The notes: a model not told the origin generated them from the sequence alone. A DNA stretch of 64,000 nt from Rhodospirillaceae bacterium (GCA_019694335.1 JAIBCD010000007.1:1-64000), one strand, 5' to 3'; counted from the stretch's first letter, positions 34,051 through 43,830 are shown. Numbers and translations are program-made.

Positions 34051-36297
34051 ATGCCGCATATTTCGCCGACGGAGCCACCGAAGGAGCGACTTCCCTTCAG
34101 CCCGGCCTTTCTCGCGGTCATGTTCGCGGTTCTGTTGCTGATCATGTCGGCGAGTTTCTTCGGCGAGCGGCAAACCAGCCTGACGTCCGATCTCGCGCTC
34201 GATACCAAATCGCGCGCGCTCGAAACCACCGAAATCCTTTCGGCCTTGCAGGACGCCGAGCTCGGCCAACGCGGCTATCTGCTCACCGATGATGAAGAAT
34301 ATCTCGAGCCATATCGGTCGAGCCTGTCGAAGCTGGAGCGGCTGGCGTCATATCTGAACGACATGCGCCAGAACGATCCCGCGTTGGCGGAAGATATCGA
34401 CGAACTCCAGACCCTCATGGCCGAACGTCTGGAGTTGCTGCGCAGCACGCTGGAATTGGCGGACAGCGGTCAGAAGGAGGAGGCGCTCGCGATCGTGAAG
34501 CGCGGTCGCGGGAAGGCGGTCATGGACGAAATCCGCGCCTCCATCGCCGAGATCAACACGACCCACAATCTTCTGCTCGAACAGCAGATAGAGCGGCGCA
34601 ACAATATCACCACCGCCGTGCGTTTCACGGAGCTGGCGGGTCTCCTGTTTCTGCTGATTGTCGGAATCATCGTCTTCCGCCAGGCCAAATTCGTCCTGGG
34701 GGCGCAGCAGCAGGCGCGGGCGGCCGCCGATGCCGCCAACCGGGCGAAGTCCGCGTTCCTCGCCACCATGAGCCACGAGTTGCGCACGCCCATGACCGGC
34801 ATCATGGGCATGTGCGATCTGCTGCTGACCGGCCAGCAATCCGCCGAAGATCGCCAGATCACGCGTATGCTGGCGATGAGCGCGCAGACGCTGCTGAAAT
34901 TGCTGAACGATATTCTCGATTTCTCGAAGGTCGAAGCCGGGCGGCTCACGCTCGAACACGCCGACTTCGGCCTTGCGCAAATTCTCGAAGACGCGAAGTC
35001 CATGTTCGATCAGGTCGCCAGCCAGAAGGGTATCGTGCTTGTCATCGATGCCACGCCCGCCACGCCGGACGTTTTCAAGGGCGATCCCAAGAGAATTCAG
35101 CAAATCCTGTTCAACCTTCTCAGCAATGCGATCAAGTTCACGTCGCAAGGCCAGGTGACGGTACGCCGGATCCAGGCGGCGGCATCCGGCGGCGGCATAT
35201 CGGTGACGATTGAGGTGGAGGATACCGGCGTCGGCATCTCGGAGGAGGCGATCGGCAGGCTGTTCCGGGAGTTCGAACAGGAAGACGCCTCCACCACGCG
35301 CCAGTTCGGCGGCACCGGCCTTGGTCTCAGCATTTCCCGGCGCTTGGCCGAGGCGATGGGCGGAACGATCGGCGTCGAGAGCAAGAAGGGCGCGGGTTCG
35401 AAATTCTCGCTCCGGCTCGTCCTGGAGGAGGGCGATCCGCGCGCTATCGCCGGCCGCACGGAGGACGGGGTTCGCATGGCCGGCGACCTCCTGCGCGGCA
35501 CGCAGCTCAACATTCTGGTGGCCGAGGACACGCCGACAACCCAGCACCTGATCGTCACCATGCTGGGCCGGTGGGGTCACAAGGTACGCGCGGTCGCCAA
35601 CGGCCTGGAGGCCGTGGCCGCCGCGGATGAAGCGGCCTGGGACATCATCCTTATGGACATGCAGATGCCGCTGATGGACGGGCCGCAGGCCGTTGCCGCC
35701 ATCCGTGCCGGAAGCGGGCCTTCCGCGCGCGCGCCGATCATTGCCTTGACCGCCGACGCCATCACGGAAAATCACCCGCGCTATCTCGCGGCGGGGAGCA
35801 CGGTGGTCGCGACCAAGCCGATCGATTGGAAGATGCTGGCGGAACAGATCGTGAGCCTGGTTCCGGCGCACAAGGTTGGGGAATTGCGGCGGCCCGCGCC
35901 CGCCGCCCCGCTCTCAGCTGGAGCAGCCGATCCAAATCTCGACCGTGCGATGCTCGAGGAGCTGCGCGAGATGCTGGGTGGCGAAACCCTGGCGGGGCTG
36001 CTGTCGACCACCGTTGAATCTCTCTTCGCCAACGTCCAGGAGTTGAGGGTCGCGGCCGAGCGGGGCGACCCAACCGAGGTCAGGCGCGTCGCTCATAAAA
36101 TCGCCGGCGCCGCATCCCAGTGCGGCGCAGTGCTCGTGGCCGCGACGGCGCGAAAGCTCGAAGCCGAAATGGTGGGCACGAAAGATATTTCGCCGGATCT
36201 CGAGGCCTTGGCGCGCGATTTGGCCGGCGCGCGGCGCGCGATTGAGTGCTATATCGCCGACCTGAATTTGACGACCATCATCGGGGCCGCCCAATGA
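34051..36297 (+). CDS. Hybrid sensor histidine kinase (CHASE3-HisKA-HATPase-REC-Hpt)
   Basis: The 748-aa protein has a membrane helix (FLAVMFAVLLLIMSASFF), a periplasmic CHASE3-type four-helix sensor (LQDAELGQRGYLLTDDEEYLEPY), a second helix (GLLFLLIVGIIVFR), HisKA with the phospho-histidine in FLATMSHELRTPMTG, an ATPase with GTGLGLSISRRLAEAMGG, a receiver with DIILMDMQMPLMDGPQ, and a C-terminal Hpt domain with VAHKIAGAASQCG. It therefore holds a full phosphorelay. The signal is unknown. The single-receiver protein downstream overlaps its stop and is the likely output. Confidence 0.9.
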   Translation: MPHISPTEPPKERLPFSPAFLAVMFAVLLLIMSASFFGERQTSLTSDLALDTKSRALETTEILSALQDAELGQRGYLLTDDEEYLEPYRSSLSKLERLASYLNDMRQNDPALAEDIDELQTLMAERLELLRSTLELADSGQKEEALAIVKRGRGKAVMDEIRASIAEINTTHNLLLEQQIERRNNITTAVRFTELAGLLFLLIVGIIVFRQAKFVLGAQQQARAAADAANRAKSAFLATMSHELRTPMTGIMGMCDLLLTGQQSAEDRQITRMLAMSAQTLLKLLNDILDFSKVEAGRLTLEHADFGLAQILEDAKSMFDQVASQKGIVLVIDATPATPDVFKGDPKRIQQILFNLLSNAIKFTSQGQVTVRRIQAAASGGGISVTIEVEDTGVGISEEAIGRLFREFEQEDASTTRQFGGTGLGLSISRRLAEAMGGTIGVESKKGAGSKFSLRLVLEEGDPRAIAGRTEDGVRMAGDLLRGTQLNILVAEDTPTTQHLIVTMLGRWGHKVRAVANGLEAVAAADEAAWDIILMDMQMPLMDGPQAVAAIRAGSGPSARAPIIALTADAITENHPRYLAAGSTVVATKPIDWKMLAEQIVSLVPAHKVGELRRPAPAAPLSAGAADPNLDRAMLEELREMLGGETLAGLLSTTVESLFANVQELRVAAERGDPTEVRRVAHKIAGAASQCGAVLVAATARKLEAEMVGTKDISPDLEALARDLAGARRAIECYIADLNLTTIIGAAQ

Positions 36298-36767
36298 CCA
36301 CGCCTCATTCATCTCCCGCCGTACGCCTGGAAGAGCTTCATATCCTTCTCGTCGACGACGACTCTTCGTTTCTCGATTTCGTCGAGGCGATATTGAAGGC
36401 GTTCGGTGTGCGTAAAATCACGCGTGCGTCCAGTGGGCTGGAGGTTTATCAGTTCTTCCGGGGCCAACCCGCGGTCGTGGATTGCATCGTCAGCGATTTC
36501 TCCATGGCGGAAGGCAACGGACTCCAGCTTCTCCAAGCCATGCGCACCGGAAATGTTCCCAACGTCAGGCCCGATGTCCCATTCGTGCTTCTGACGATGT
36601 CGGGGGACGAGGCGACCGTCCGTGCCGCCATGCAGCTCGACGTCAGCAGCTATCTGGTCAAGCCGGTGACGCCGGTAAAAATCAAAGAGGCGATTGTGAA
36701 AGCCCGCACGCGGTCCTTCAGCCTCGACGTGGAGCGTTATAAGCGCCTTGCGATTCCGGTAAGCTGA
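36294..36767 (+). CDS. Single-domain response regulator
   Basis: The 157-aa protein starts at MTTPHSSPAVRLEEL, overlapping the kinase stop by 4 nt. It is a stand-alone CheY-like receiver: acidic pocket LLVDDDSS, phospho-acceptor in CIVSDFSMAEGNGL, Thr in LLTMSGDEA and Lys in YLVKPVTPVKI. There is no DNA-binding domain, so it must act through protein contact or further phosphotransfer from the Hpt domain of its partner. Confidence 0.9.
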   Translation: MTTPHSSPAVRLEELHILLVDDDSSFLDFVEAILKAFGVRKITRASSGLEVYQFFRGQPAVVDCIVSDFSMAEGNGLQLLQAMRTGNVPNVRPDVPFVLLTMSGDEATVRAAMQLDVSSYLVKPVTPVKIKEAIVKARTRSFSLDVERYKRLAIPVS

Positions 36768-37003
36768 TCGCTCGTGTCTCAGGCTTCCGCCGTGAGAACA
36801 AACGTTGGCACGGCCTGTGCGGTGCGCGGCGGCGCGGCCAGATATCCGGCAGGCTGGACGTGGCCACGGATGCCAAGGCTCACGGTCGTGCCCGCAGTAT
36901 CCGGCTCGGAGAGCGTCTGCGCATAGGCGTGAAGGTTTCGGAATTGACCTCACTAGGTCTTCCAGTAAATCATGACGCCTCGCCGATTCGGGATCCGCGC
37001 TGA
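36768..37003. other. Intergenic gap
   Basis: About 235 bp between the response regulator and the next gene. I see no gene, hairpin with T run or known operator in it. Confidence 0.5.
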
Positions 37004-38083
37004 ATGCCTTACAGAATCTTCGCTTACCTATCGCCGCGCGCCCTCGGCGATTCAATCACGTTCGCCTGGTTCGTGAGTTCGGTCGCCGAGATGTTCGATG
37101 ACTCCGAACTGGTCGTCTATTACCGCGATGATCGCCCTTACAAGCCCGGCATTATCGCTTGCATCCGCAACACAAGGCGGGTGCTGAACCCCACCAACGC
37201 AGCGGGGATGTTCCCCATTGAGGTTTTCGATACCGCATCGGGTGGCCCCAATGTTCCGCCAGACCTCCAGTCGGTTAGGGGGGCGCATCTGATCTTGACT
37301 CACACGATGTTCAACGAGGGCATGCTCAACTCCATACCTCTCGCCACTCTCGCACCGCCACCGGAAACGGTCGGGCCCAGCAACCAGTCGCTGTTGGACC
37401 TGGGGCTGGACCCCGGGCGCTGGATCGCCACGGTCTACTGGAAGGAGGCGGCCTACAAATTCCGCCCCGATGAACCGTGGCGGTCGCCCGACCCGGCGCC
37501 CTATATCGCCGCCATACGTCACATTATCGAGGATCTCGGTGGGCAGGTGGTCAAGCTGGGGCATCCGACTCCGACCGTGTTGCCAAAGCTTAAGGGACTG
37601 GTCGATCTAGCGCAGGTTCCCAATTCTCATTGGCTGCAATTGTATGCCGTATGGGTTTCGCGGTTTATATTGGGCAATCCATCCGGGCCCACCAGCTACG
37701 GTCCGGCATTCAACGTTCCCACGGTCATTACCGATCAGCGCAGATCCGACGGCGTGTATCGGTCGCACGACTATAGCGTCACCCAAAAGTGCTTTCTCGA
37801 TGGAAAGCCGTATCAGGGATATGACGCTTTCGCCGCCGGCCTGTTGCAGCATTGGGGGACAGATCCTCGGGACTATGCCGCTAATACCGCCGAAGAGCTC
37901 TGTGCGGCGGCCGACGAGATGTACACCAGTACAGCGGATTGCCCGGCATGGCGCGTGCACCAGCCGCTTGCGGCGCCGGCCCAAAGACCGAATAAATTGT
38001 CCCTGCCTATTCCCTCCCTTTCGCGCCCTGAACTCTTCATACCCCCCAGCCGGCGGCGGAGCCTGGGGATTCCGACCCGGTAG
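37004..38083 (+). CDS. Glycosyltransferase-like protein (TIGR04372-like)
   Basis: The 359-aa soluble protein begins MPYRIFAYLSPRALGDSITF. The middle, FRPDEPWRSPDPAPYIAAIRHIIEDLGGQVVKLGHP, followed by VPNSHWLQLYAVWVSRFILGNPSGPTSYGPAFNVPTVITD, resembles the GT-B-like family known as TIGR04372, found in surface-glycan or protein-glycosylation loci. No sugar genes lie next to it, and substrates are unknown. Its composition is somewhat lower in GC than neighbours. Related sugar-transfer-like genes are at 38888 and 51943. Confidence 0.6.
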   Translation: MPYRIFAYLSPRALGDSITFAWFVSSVAEMFDDSELVVYYRDDRPYKPGIIACIRNTRRVLNPTNAAGMFPIEVFDTASGGPNVPPDLQSVRGAHLILTHTMFNEGMLNSIPLATLAPPPETVGPSNQSLLDLGLDPGRWIATVYWKEAAYKFRPDEPWRSPDPAPYIAAIRHIIEDLGGQVVKLGHPTPTVLPKLKGLVDLAQVPNSHWLQLYAVWVSRFILGNPSGPTSYGPAFNVPTVITDQRRSDGVYRSHDYSVTQKCFLDGKPYQGYDAFAAGLLQHWGTDPRDYAANTAEELCAAADEMYTSTADCPAWRVHQPLAAPAQRPNKLSLPIPSLSRPELFIPPSRRRSLGIPTR

Positions 38084-38092
38084 ACACCGGTG

Positions 38093-38857
38093 CTAGGCCG
38101 CCATCAGCCCGATCGTACCGTCGCAGATCAGCTTCAGGCCGACGCCGGCCATGGTCGCGTAGATGATCTTGTAAAAGCGCTCGACCGAGACGCGGCGCAC
38201 CAGCCAGACGCCGAGCCAGGTCGCGAGCGCCGCCAGCGGCAACAGCACCATCGAGGTGGCCAGATTCTCGCGGGTGAACAGGCCGAGGGCGAGGAACGGC
38301 GGGATCTTGATCCAGTTCACGGCGGCGAAGAAAAACACGCCGGTGCCGACGAATACATCCCGCGGCAGGCGCTGGGGCAGCACATAGACCTGGAACGGCG
38401 GCGCACCGGCGTTGGCGATCATGCTGACGAAGCCCGCGACACCGCCCCAGAACACACCCAGTACCGGATGGCCTTGTGACGGCGGCGCTTCGGCCTTGCG
38501 CGCGTGCAGAAGGTGCCGCGCGGCGAACACCACCGCGATCACGCCGACGGCGAATTCGATGGCGGCGTCGGACACATGGGCCGCGAACACGTAACCCAGC
38601 GCGATCCCGACACAGGCGCCGGGGATCATGATCGCCAGGTTGCGGCGGTCGAAGGTGTGCCGGTAGAACCACACACTGATGGCGTCCTGCACGATCAGCA
38701 GCGGCAGCATGATCGATGCCGCCCGGATCGGCGACATCACCAGGGCAAGCAGCGGCATCGCCAATACGCCGACGCCCGCGAACCCGCCCTTGGCGAGGCC
38801 CACCAGGATCACGGCGGGAATCGCCGCGAGATAGAAGATCGGATCGTCGATGGGCAT
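38093..38857 (-). CDS. TauE/SafE-family membrane exporter
   Basis: The 254-aa protein has about eight hydrophobic helices in two repeats, each with the glycine-rich start seen in the family: VGLAKGGFAGVGVLAMPLLALVM near the N-terminus and GVAGFVSMIANAGAPPFQVYVLP in the second half. Members export sulphite or organosulphonates, or are of unknown use. It converges on the gene at 37004 with 9 nt between stops. No substrate clue is visible nearby. Confidence 0.88.
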   Translation of the reverse strand: MPIDDPIFYLAAIPAVILVGLAKGGFAGVGVLAMPLLALVMSPIRAASIMLPLLIVQDAISVWFYRHTFDRRNLAIMIPGACVGIALGYVFAAHVSDAAIEFAVGVIAVVFAARHLLHARKAEAPPSQGHPVLGVFWGGVAGFVSMIANAGAPPFQVYVLPQRLPRDVFVGTGVFFFAAVNWIKIPPFLALGLFTRENLATSMVLLPLAALATWLGVWLVRRVSVERFYKIIYATMAGVGLKLICDGTIGLMAA

Positions 38858-38887
38858 GGGAATGACTGGTGGGACGGGAAGGGTGTT

Positions 38888-40660
38888 CTAGCGCTTCACG
38901 CTCTCGGGTAAACCCCTCTTCACATCATCCGTCACGCGCGCGATGACGCCGGCCCAGTCGTTGATTCCGGCTTGGCGATAGAGTTTCGCGGTAGGGTACC
39001 ACGGGCTGTCACTGCGTTCCGTCAGCCAGCGCCAGTCGCCGATGTAGGACAACAAAATCCACACCGGCAAAGCCAGCGCCCCGGCCAGGTGGGCGACGGC
39101 GGTATCGACGCTGATCACCAGGTCCATTTCGCGGGCGATGGCCGCCGTGTCGGCGAAATCGGTGATCTCCGCGCCGAAATCGTGGATCGTCGGGTTGGCG
39201 GCAAGCCAGGCGCTGTCCTCGCGCCGGTAGTTCTGTTGCAGGCTGACCAGGGTCGCACCGCAATCGCGCAGCGGCGCCAGCGTTTCGGGCGCGATGGACC
39301 GGTGCAACTCGCCCCAGTGCCGCGCGCCGGCGACCCAGTTGAGGCCGATACGCGGCCGAGACAGGTTCGCCAGGCGGTCGCGCCAGTGCGCGGCCACATG
39401 GGGTGGCACCTTGAGATAGGGGACGGCCGCCGGAATGGTGTCGGGGCTGGTCCGGAAAGCCAATGGCAGGCTGGCGAGCGGACAGTGGAAATCGGTCTCC
39501 GGCAACGGCTCGCCCTGGGTGCGGATCTCGGAGACGCCTTTGAGGCCGGCCATCAGCCTGGTGAGTTCGCGCGGTACTTCCAAAACCACTTTGGCCCCGC
39601 GTTCCGCCACCATCGGCACATAGCGGCAGAAGTGTATGCAATCGCCGAAGCCTTGCTCGCCGTGGATCAGGATGGATTTGCCGGCGATCATTTCATCGCC
39701 CAGCCAGAGATGGCTGGCGAAGGCGCGCGCGGTTTCCGGCCTGACCCGCCAGCGCCATTCGTATTTTTCCCAGCCCTTTGGCATGTCGCCCATGCGCAAC
39801 CGGCACAGGCTCTCGGACCAATGGGCTTCCGCGAAATCCGGGTTCAGCGCCTGGGCGCGCGCGAACATCGGCAGGGCCTCGGGAAGGCGGCCCACCCGCA
39901 CCAGGGCGTTGGCGCGGTTGACGTGGTTCAGCGCGTTGGCGGGGCTTAGGCTCATGGCGCGATCGTAGCTCTCCAGCGCCTCCGCCGGCCGGTCGAGTTG
40001 GAACAGCGCGGTGCCGCGGTTGTTCCAGGCATCGGCGTGACCGGGCTTCAGGGCCAGGGCGCGATCCGAGGCGGTGAGCGACTCTTCCAGCCGGTTCACC
40101 GCGAACAGCACCTTGCCCAGGCTCATCCAGGCTTCGGCGGAATTGGGTTCCAGGGCGAGCGTGCGTTGGTAAGCGGCGATGGCGTCGTCGTAGCGGCCCA
40201 GTTTTTCGTTGGCGAAACCAAGATTGTATTGGACGTGCTTGTCGTCAGGCGCCAGGGCCAGCGATTGCGTGAAAGCGGCCACGGCTTCTGCCAGTTTTCC
40301 CTGCTGTCCATAGAGCAGGCCAAGCGTGGCGTGGAGCGCGGCGTCGTTGGGCGTGATCGCGAGGGCGCGCCGGTAGCTCGCCGCGGCCAACTCCGGGCGC
40401 CCCATGCGCTCGAAGCCGGCGCCACGCGTGTTGTGATAGGCCGCGATGGCACTCTCGATGGCGATGGCTTTGTCGGCCATGGCCACGGCGATGTCATAGC
40501 GGTCACGCGCAAGGCCGTTCAGGGCGAGGCCGTGCCAGCTTTCATGATGGCGTTCATCGCGTGCCAGGATCTCCCGGTAAAGCCGGTCGCTTTCCGCGAG
40601 ATTCCGGTCGGCGCGGGCCGCGGCGGCGCGCGCGAGCAATTGTGGGGTGTTGTCGGTCAC
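38888..40660 (-). CDS. TPR protein with C-terminal glycosyltransferase-like domain
   Basis: The 590-aa protein has about nine tetratricopeptide repeats (for example YRRALAITPNDAALHATLGLLY, YQRTLALEPNSAEAWMSLGKVL and YDRAMSLSPANALNHVNRANAL) over residues 1-300. The rest is a GT-B/heptosyltransferase-like domain: SILIHGEQGFGDCIHFCRYVP, RIGLNWVAGARHWG and DLVISVDTAVAHLAGALALPVW, which has the H-x-AG-A-L pattern of the family. Such fusions occur in flagellin or surface-protein glycosylation, but the target here is unknown. No signal peptide. Confidence 0.8.
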   Translation of the reverse strand: MTDNTPQLLARAAAARADRNLAESDRLYREILARDERHHESWHGLALNGLARDRYDIAVAMADKAIAIESAIAAYHNTRGAGFERMGRPELAAASYRRALAITPNDAALHATLGLLYGQQGKLAEAVAAFTQSLALAPDDKHVQYNLGFANEKLGRYDDAIAAYQRTLALEPNSAEAWMSLGKVLFAVNRLEESLTASDRALALKPGHADAWNNRGTALFQLDRPAEALESYDRAMSLSPANALNHVNRANALVRVGRLPEALPMFARAQALNPDFAEAHWSESLCRLRMGDMPKGWEKYEWRWRVRPETARAFASHLWLGDEMIAGKSILIHGEQGFGDCIHFCRYVPMVAERGAKVVLEVPRELTRLMAGLKGVSEIRTQGEPLPETDFHCPLASLPLAFRTSPDTIPAAVPYLKVPPHVAAHWRDRLANLSRPRIGLNWVAGARHWGELHRSIAPETLAPLRDCGATLVSLQQNYRREDSAWLAANPTIHDFGAEITDFADTAAIAREMDLVISVDTAVAHLAGALALPVWILLSYIGDWRWLTERSDSPWYPTAKLYRQAGINDWAGVIARVTDDVKRGLPESVKR

Positions 40661-40701
40661 GGAACGACCCTAGGGGATTATGCGAAACAGCGACAAGGCT
40701 T

Positions 40702-41211
40702 ATGTTCCATGCCATGAGCAAGCCCCCGGCTATTCCCTATGTCCATAAGGTCATGGCATCCCCGGTCGGCCGGTTGACGTTGATCGGCAACGATGACGGC
40801 CTGGCGGCGGTGCTGTGGCCCAATGACAAGCCGGGGCGCGTGCGCCTGACGTCCGCGCGCGAAGACGGCGGCCATCCGGTGCTTCGGGAAGCCGCAAAGC
40901 AGCTTGCGGAGTATTTCGCGGGCAAGCGGCGGGTGTTCAAGCTCAAGCTGAACATGCAGGGGACCGTTTTTCAGAAGAGAGTCTGGAACGCCTTGCTCAC
41001 GATTCCCTTTGGCGAAACCCGTAGCTATGCCGAAATTGCCCGTGCCATCGGCCGTCCCACGGCGTCACGCGCGGTAGGCGCCGCGAACGGCCGCAACCCG
41101 GTCTCGATCGTCGCCCCGTGCCATCGTGTTGTGGGCACGAACGGCGCATTGACCGGCTTTGCCGGCGGACTTGCCGCGAAGGCCCGCCTCCTCAAGCTCG
41201 AGCGCGGATGA
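40702..41211 (+). CDS. ogt: Methylated-DNA--protein-cysteine methyltransferase
   Basis: The suicide enzyme removes alkyl groups from O6-guanine by transfer to its own cysteine. The active site is IVAPCHRVVGTNG, with the C-terminal GFAGGLAAKARLLKLE and the helix-turn-helix FGETRSYAEIARAIGRPTASRAVGAANGRNP. Length is 165-169 aa depending on the start (ATG at 40702 or 40714). The 3' end overlaps that of the permease gene by 20 nt. Confidence 0.93.
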   Translation: MFHAMSKPPAIPYVHKVMASPVGRLTLIGNDDGLAAVLWPNDKPGRVRLTSAREDGGHPVLREAAKQLAEYFAGKRRVFKLKLNMQGTVFQKRVWNALLTIPFGETRSYAEIARAIGRPTASRAVGAANGRNPVSIVAPCHRVVGTNGALTGFAGGLAAKARLLKLERG

Positions 41212-42547
41212 AATAGGCGGCCACGACAATCGCGAAGGCCAGCAGGCTCAGGAACAATTGGCTGGCGAGGCTGGGAGTCAGCGCCATGGCGACGAGCACG
41301 CTGACGATGGCGGCGATGGCGGCATAGCTCGCCCAGGGGAACAGCCACATCTTGACCTGCAGGAGGTGGGGCTCGGTTTGCTCCAGCCTGCGGCGGTTCC
41401 TGATCTGGGCGAAGGCGATGAACAGGTAGATGAACAGCATCACCGCGCCCGAGGCGTTGATCAGGAAAGCGAACACCACCTGCGGCGAGATCACCGAGGC
41501 GATCACGCCGAGATAGCCGAAGACAGTGCCGAGCAGGATCGAACGCGCGGGAACACGCCGGGCGTTGAGCGTCACCAGCGCCTTGGGTGCGTCGCCCTGG
41601 GACGCGAGGGTGAACAAGGTGCGCGAGGTGACGTAAATGCCGGAATTCAGGCAGGACAACACCGCGGTCAGCACCAGGAAGTTCATCATCATGGCGGCGC
41701 CCGGAATGCCGACGACCTCCAGGGCCGCGACGAATGGCGACTGGCCAGGCACGATCTTGTTCCACGGCACGATGCAGACGATGAGGAAGATGGACAGCAG
41801 GTAGAACAGGGTGACGCGCACCATCAATTGCGTGGTCATGCGCGCCACCACCTTGCCCGGATTTTCCGCTTCCGCCGCGGCGATGGTGGCGGCCTCGGCG
41901 CCGCTCAAGGAGAAGATAACGGTGGTCACGCCCGCGAACACCGCGCCCCAACCGAGGGGTGCGAAGCCACCGTGGGCCGTGACATTGGCGAAGGCGCCGC
42001 CCTCGATGGGTGCGTTCACCAGATAGGCTGCGCCCGTGAAGATGAAGGCGATGATCGCCGCGACCTTGATGGAGGCGAACCAGAATTCGAACTCGCCGTA
42101 GGTGCGCGCGGACCACAGGTTGGTGGCGGTCATCGCTACCATGAGCACCAGGCCCGATTGCCAGACCGGAATGCCGATCATGGGTTCGAGCACGCTGCCG
42201 GCGGCGATGGCTTCCACCGCCACCACCACGACCCAGTAGAACCAATAAAGCCAGCCGGTGACAAATCCGGCCCAGGAACCGAGGCCGACGCGGGCGTATT
42301 CCGTGAACCCGCCAAGGCCGGGGTAGGCCACCGCCATCTCGCCGAGCATGCGCATGACCAGCAGGATCATGGTTCCAGCCATGACATAGCTGGCCAGGAT
42401 GCCCGGGCCGATGGTGGCGATGCCGGCGCTACTGCCGACGAACAGGCCTGCGCCGATGATGCCGCCCAGGGCGATCATCGCGATATGCCGGGGTTTCAGG
42501 GACCGGACTAGTTCCGGCGTCTGCTCCACGGCAACGGCTTCAGACAT
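41192..42547 (-). CDS. Amino-acid permease (APC family)
   Basis: The 451-aa protein has twelve hydrophobic helices. The N-terminal LKPRHIAMIALGGIIGAGLFVGSSAGI is the conserved APC helix 1 with the broken GAGLF substrate loop, followed by YVMAGTMILLVMRMLGEMAV and ARVGLGSWAGFVTGWLYWFYWV. It resembles the GABA/proline/aromatic permease branch, importing an amino acid with protons. I start it at MSEAVAVEQTPELV; the frame upstream is basic and not family-like. Confidence 0.9.
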   Translation of the reverse strand: MSEAVAVEQTPELVRSLKPRHIAMIALGGIIGAGLFVGSSAGIATIGPGILASYVMAGTMILLVMRMLGEMAVAYPGLGGFTEYARVGLGSWAGFVTGWLYWFYWVVVVAVEAIAAGSVLEPMIGIPVWQSGLVLMVAMTATNLWSARTYGEFEFWFASIKVAAIIAFIFTGAAYLVNAPIEGGAFANVTAHGGFAPLGWGAVFAGVTTVIFSLSGAEAATIAAAEAENPGKVVARMTTQLMVRVTLFYLLSIFLIVCIVPWNKIVPGQSPFVAALEVVGIPGAAMMMNFLVLTAVLSCLNSGIYVTSRTLFTLASQGDAPKALVTLNARRVPARSILLGTVFGYLGVIASVISPQVVFAFLINASGAVMLFIYLFIAFAQIRNRRRLEQTEPHLLQVKMWLFPWASYAAIAAIVSVLVAMALTPSLASQLFLSLLAFAIVVAAYFIRARA

Positions 42548-42929
42548 GTCATCGACCCCCGGATTGAACCTGTCCCCGCCGGGATCATACAATAAACTTA
42601 CGGGAAATAACCGCCAGCAGCAGGCCGCAAGACCGCAACCGGGCGAAGGATGCGGCGGCCGGCATGACCACGGTTTTCGGCGGCGGCGCCGGCGGCGGTG
42701 GCCTTCGCTTCGCCCATGCCGGGCGCGATCCTGCCTTTGCGGCTCGAGAACCACGGCGCGTATTTGACGGGCGGCCTGTTTAATGCGCGACCTGGAGCGT
42801 TTCGCATTTGCCGTATTCGCGGCGCGTGAGACTAAGTTGCGCTTCCACAAGCCTTCTTCCGGAGCTTAGGCCTGGACATACTGCGCTGCTTGTGCGGCAA
42901 TAGCGGCATACTCCGGACGAGAGGGCTCC
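42548..42929. other. Intergenic region between permease and bacterioferritin
   Basis: About 380 bp. It holds the divergent promoters of the permease and bfr. The open frames across it are arginine-rich shadows. I see no clear Fur box in this part. Confidence 0.5.
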
Positions 42930-43409
42930 ATGAAGGGCGACAAGCTGGTTATCAAGCACCTCAACGCCGCGCTCAAGAATGAGCTGACGGCGATCAACCA
43001 GTACTTTCTGCATTCCCGGATGCTGAAGGATTGGGGCATCAGCCGCCTCGCCGAATATGAATACAAGGAATCCATCGACGAGATGAAACACGCCGACATG
43101 CTGATCGCGCGCATCCTGTTTCTGGAAGGCCTGCCCAATCTGCAAGACCTCGGCAAGCTGATGATTGGCGAGAACGTGAAGGAGATCCTCAGCTGCGATC
43201 TCGAGCTGGAGCGCCTGGCGATGCCGCCCTTGCGCGCGGCGATCGCGCACTGCGAGAAGGTCGCGGACTACGTCAGCCGCGAACTGTTCGAGGACATCCT
43301 CGAATCAGAGGAAGAACACGTTGATTTCCTCGAAACCCAGCTCGACATGATCGAGCGGGTGGGTCTTCCGAACTACATCCAGATGCAGAGCAAGCCCGGC
43401 GAGAGCTAG
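42930..43409 (+). CDS. bfr: Bacterioferritin
   Basis: This 159-aa iron-storage subunit forms a 24-mer with haem. Ferroxidase ligands are present: Glu18 in [11 protein letters not shown], Glu51 and His54 in [12 protein letters not shown] context, and [21 protein letters not shown] near the end for Glu127/His130. The haem-ligand methionine corresponds to the one in [16 protein letters not shown]. Length is standard. It converges on bfd. Confidence 0.95.
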   Translation: MKGDKLVIKHLNAALKNELTAINQYFLHSRMLKDWGISRLAEYEYKESIDEMKHADMLIARILFLEGLPNLQDLGKLMIGENVKEILSCDLELERLAMPPLRAAIAHCEKVADYVSRELFEDILESEEEHVDFLETQLDMIERVGLPNYIQMQSKPGES

Positions 43410-43424
43410 GCGTTCTCAGCCAAA

Positions 43425-43622
43425 CTACTCCGCCGCTTCCGCAGGGATGTTGGCGCTGAGTCGCGCCTGCTTGTTAATCAGCTCGCGCGCCATGGGCACG
43501 CAACGGCCGCAGCAGACCTCGGCGCCGAGGGAGCGATATGCGCTCGCGACCGTGCGGTGACCTTGATCGCTGGCGCGGCGGATGTCGCTGTCGGTCAGCC
43601 CATTGCACAAACACACGTACAT
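43425..43622 (-). CDS. bfd: Bacterioferritin-associated ferredoxin
   Basis: The 65-aa protein has the BFD [2Fe-2S] cysteines: CLC near the start (MYVCLCNGLTDSDIRRA) and VCCGRCVPMARELI. Bfd delivers electrons to bacterioferritin so that stored iron is released. I start it at MYVCLC because the 12 codons upstream are not conserved in the family. A Fur-type box lies 65-79 bp upstream, as expected for iron-starvation induction. Confidence 0.92.
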   Translation of the reverse strand: MYVCLCNGLTDSDIRRASDQGHRTVASAYRSLGAEVCCGRCVPMARELINKQARLSANIPAEAAE

Positions 43623-43686
43623 CGTCGTCGCCGGTCCCGGCCAAAAGCCGCTCTCCATGGAGCGAACGCCTCAGATAACCATATTG

Positions 43687-43701
43687 TGCGAGTCATTCGC
43701 A
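43687..43701. promoter_or_regulatory. Fur-type box upstream of bfd
   Basis: TGCGAGTCATTCGCA fits the TGC-N-A-N-T-N-ATT-N-GCA form used by alphaproteobacterial Fur sites. It lies in an AT-rich promoter just upstream of bfd. A second short repeat, CAATGA-gttaat-TCATTG (43726-43743), follows. Confidence 0.55.
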
Positions 43702-43773
43702 ATCGCATAATTTATGAAGTAATTACAATGAGTTAATTCATTGTCTTTGTAGACGCCGCGCGCTCAAAAGCAA

Positions 43774-43804
43774 ACCGCCCGGGCAGCGGGGCTGCCCGGG
43801 CGGT
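43774..43804 (-). terminator. Terminator of the TonB receptor gene
   Basis: ACCGCCCGGGCAGC (43774-43787) pairs with GCTGCCCGGGCGGT (43791-43804). On the minus strand it is followed by TTTGCTTTT. It lies 27 bp past the receptor stop codon. Confidence 0.85.
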
Positions 43805-43830
43805 CACTTCGCGGTCTTTAGACGTGGGTC

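Noticed and set aside
31714..34269. 851-codon minus-strand frame
   Set aside because: It lies opposite the amidase and the kinase start, is rich in Arg/Gly/Val with no domain, and is explained by GC-rich codon use.
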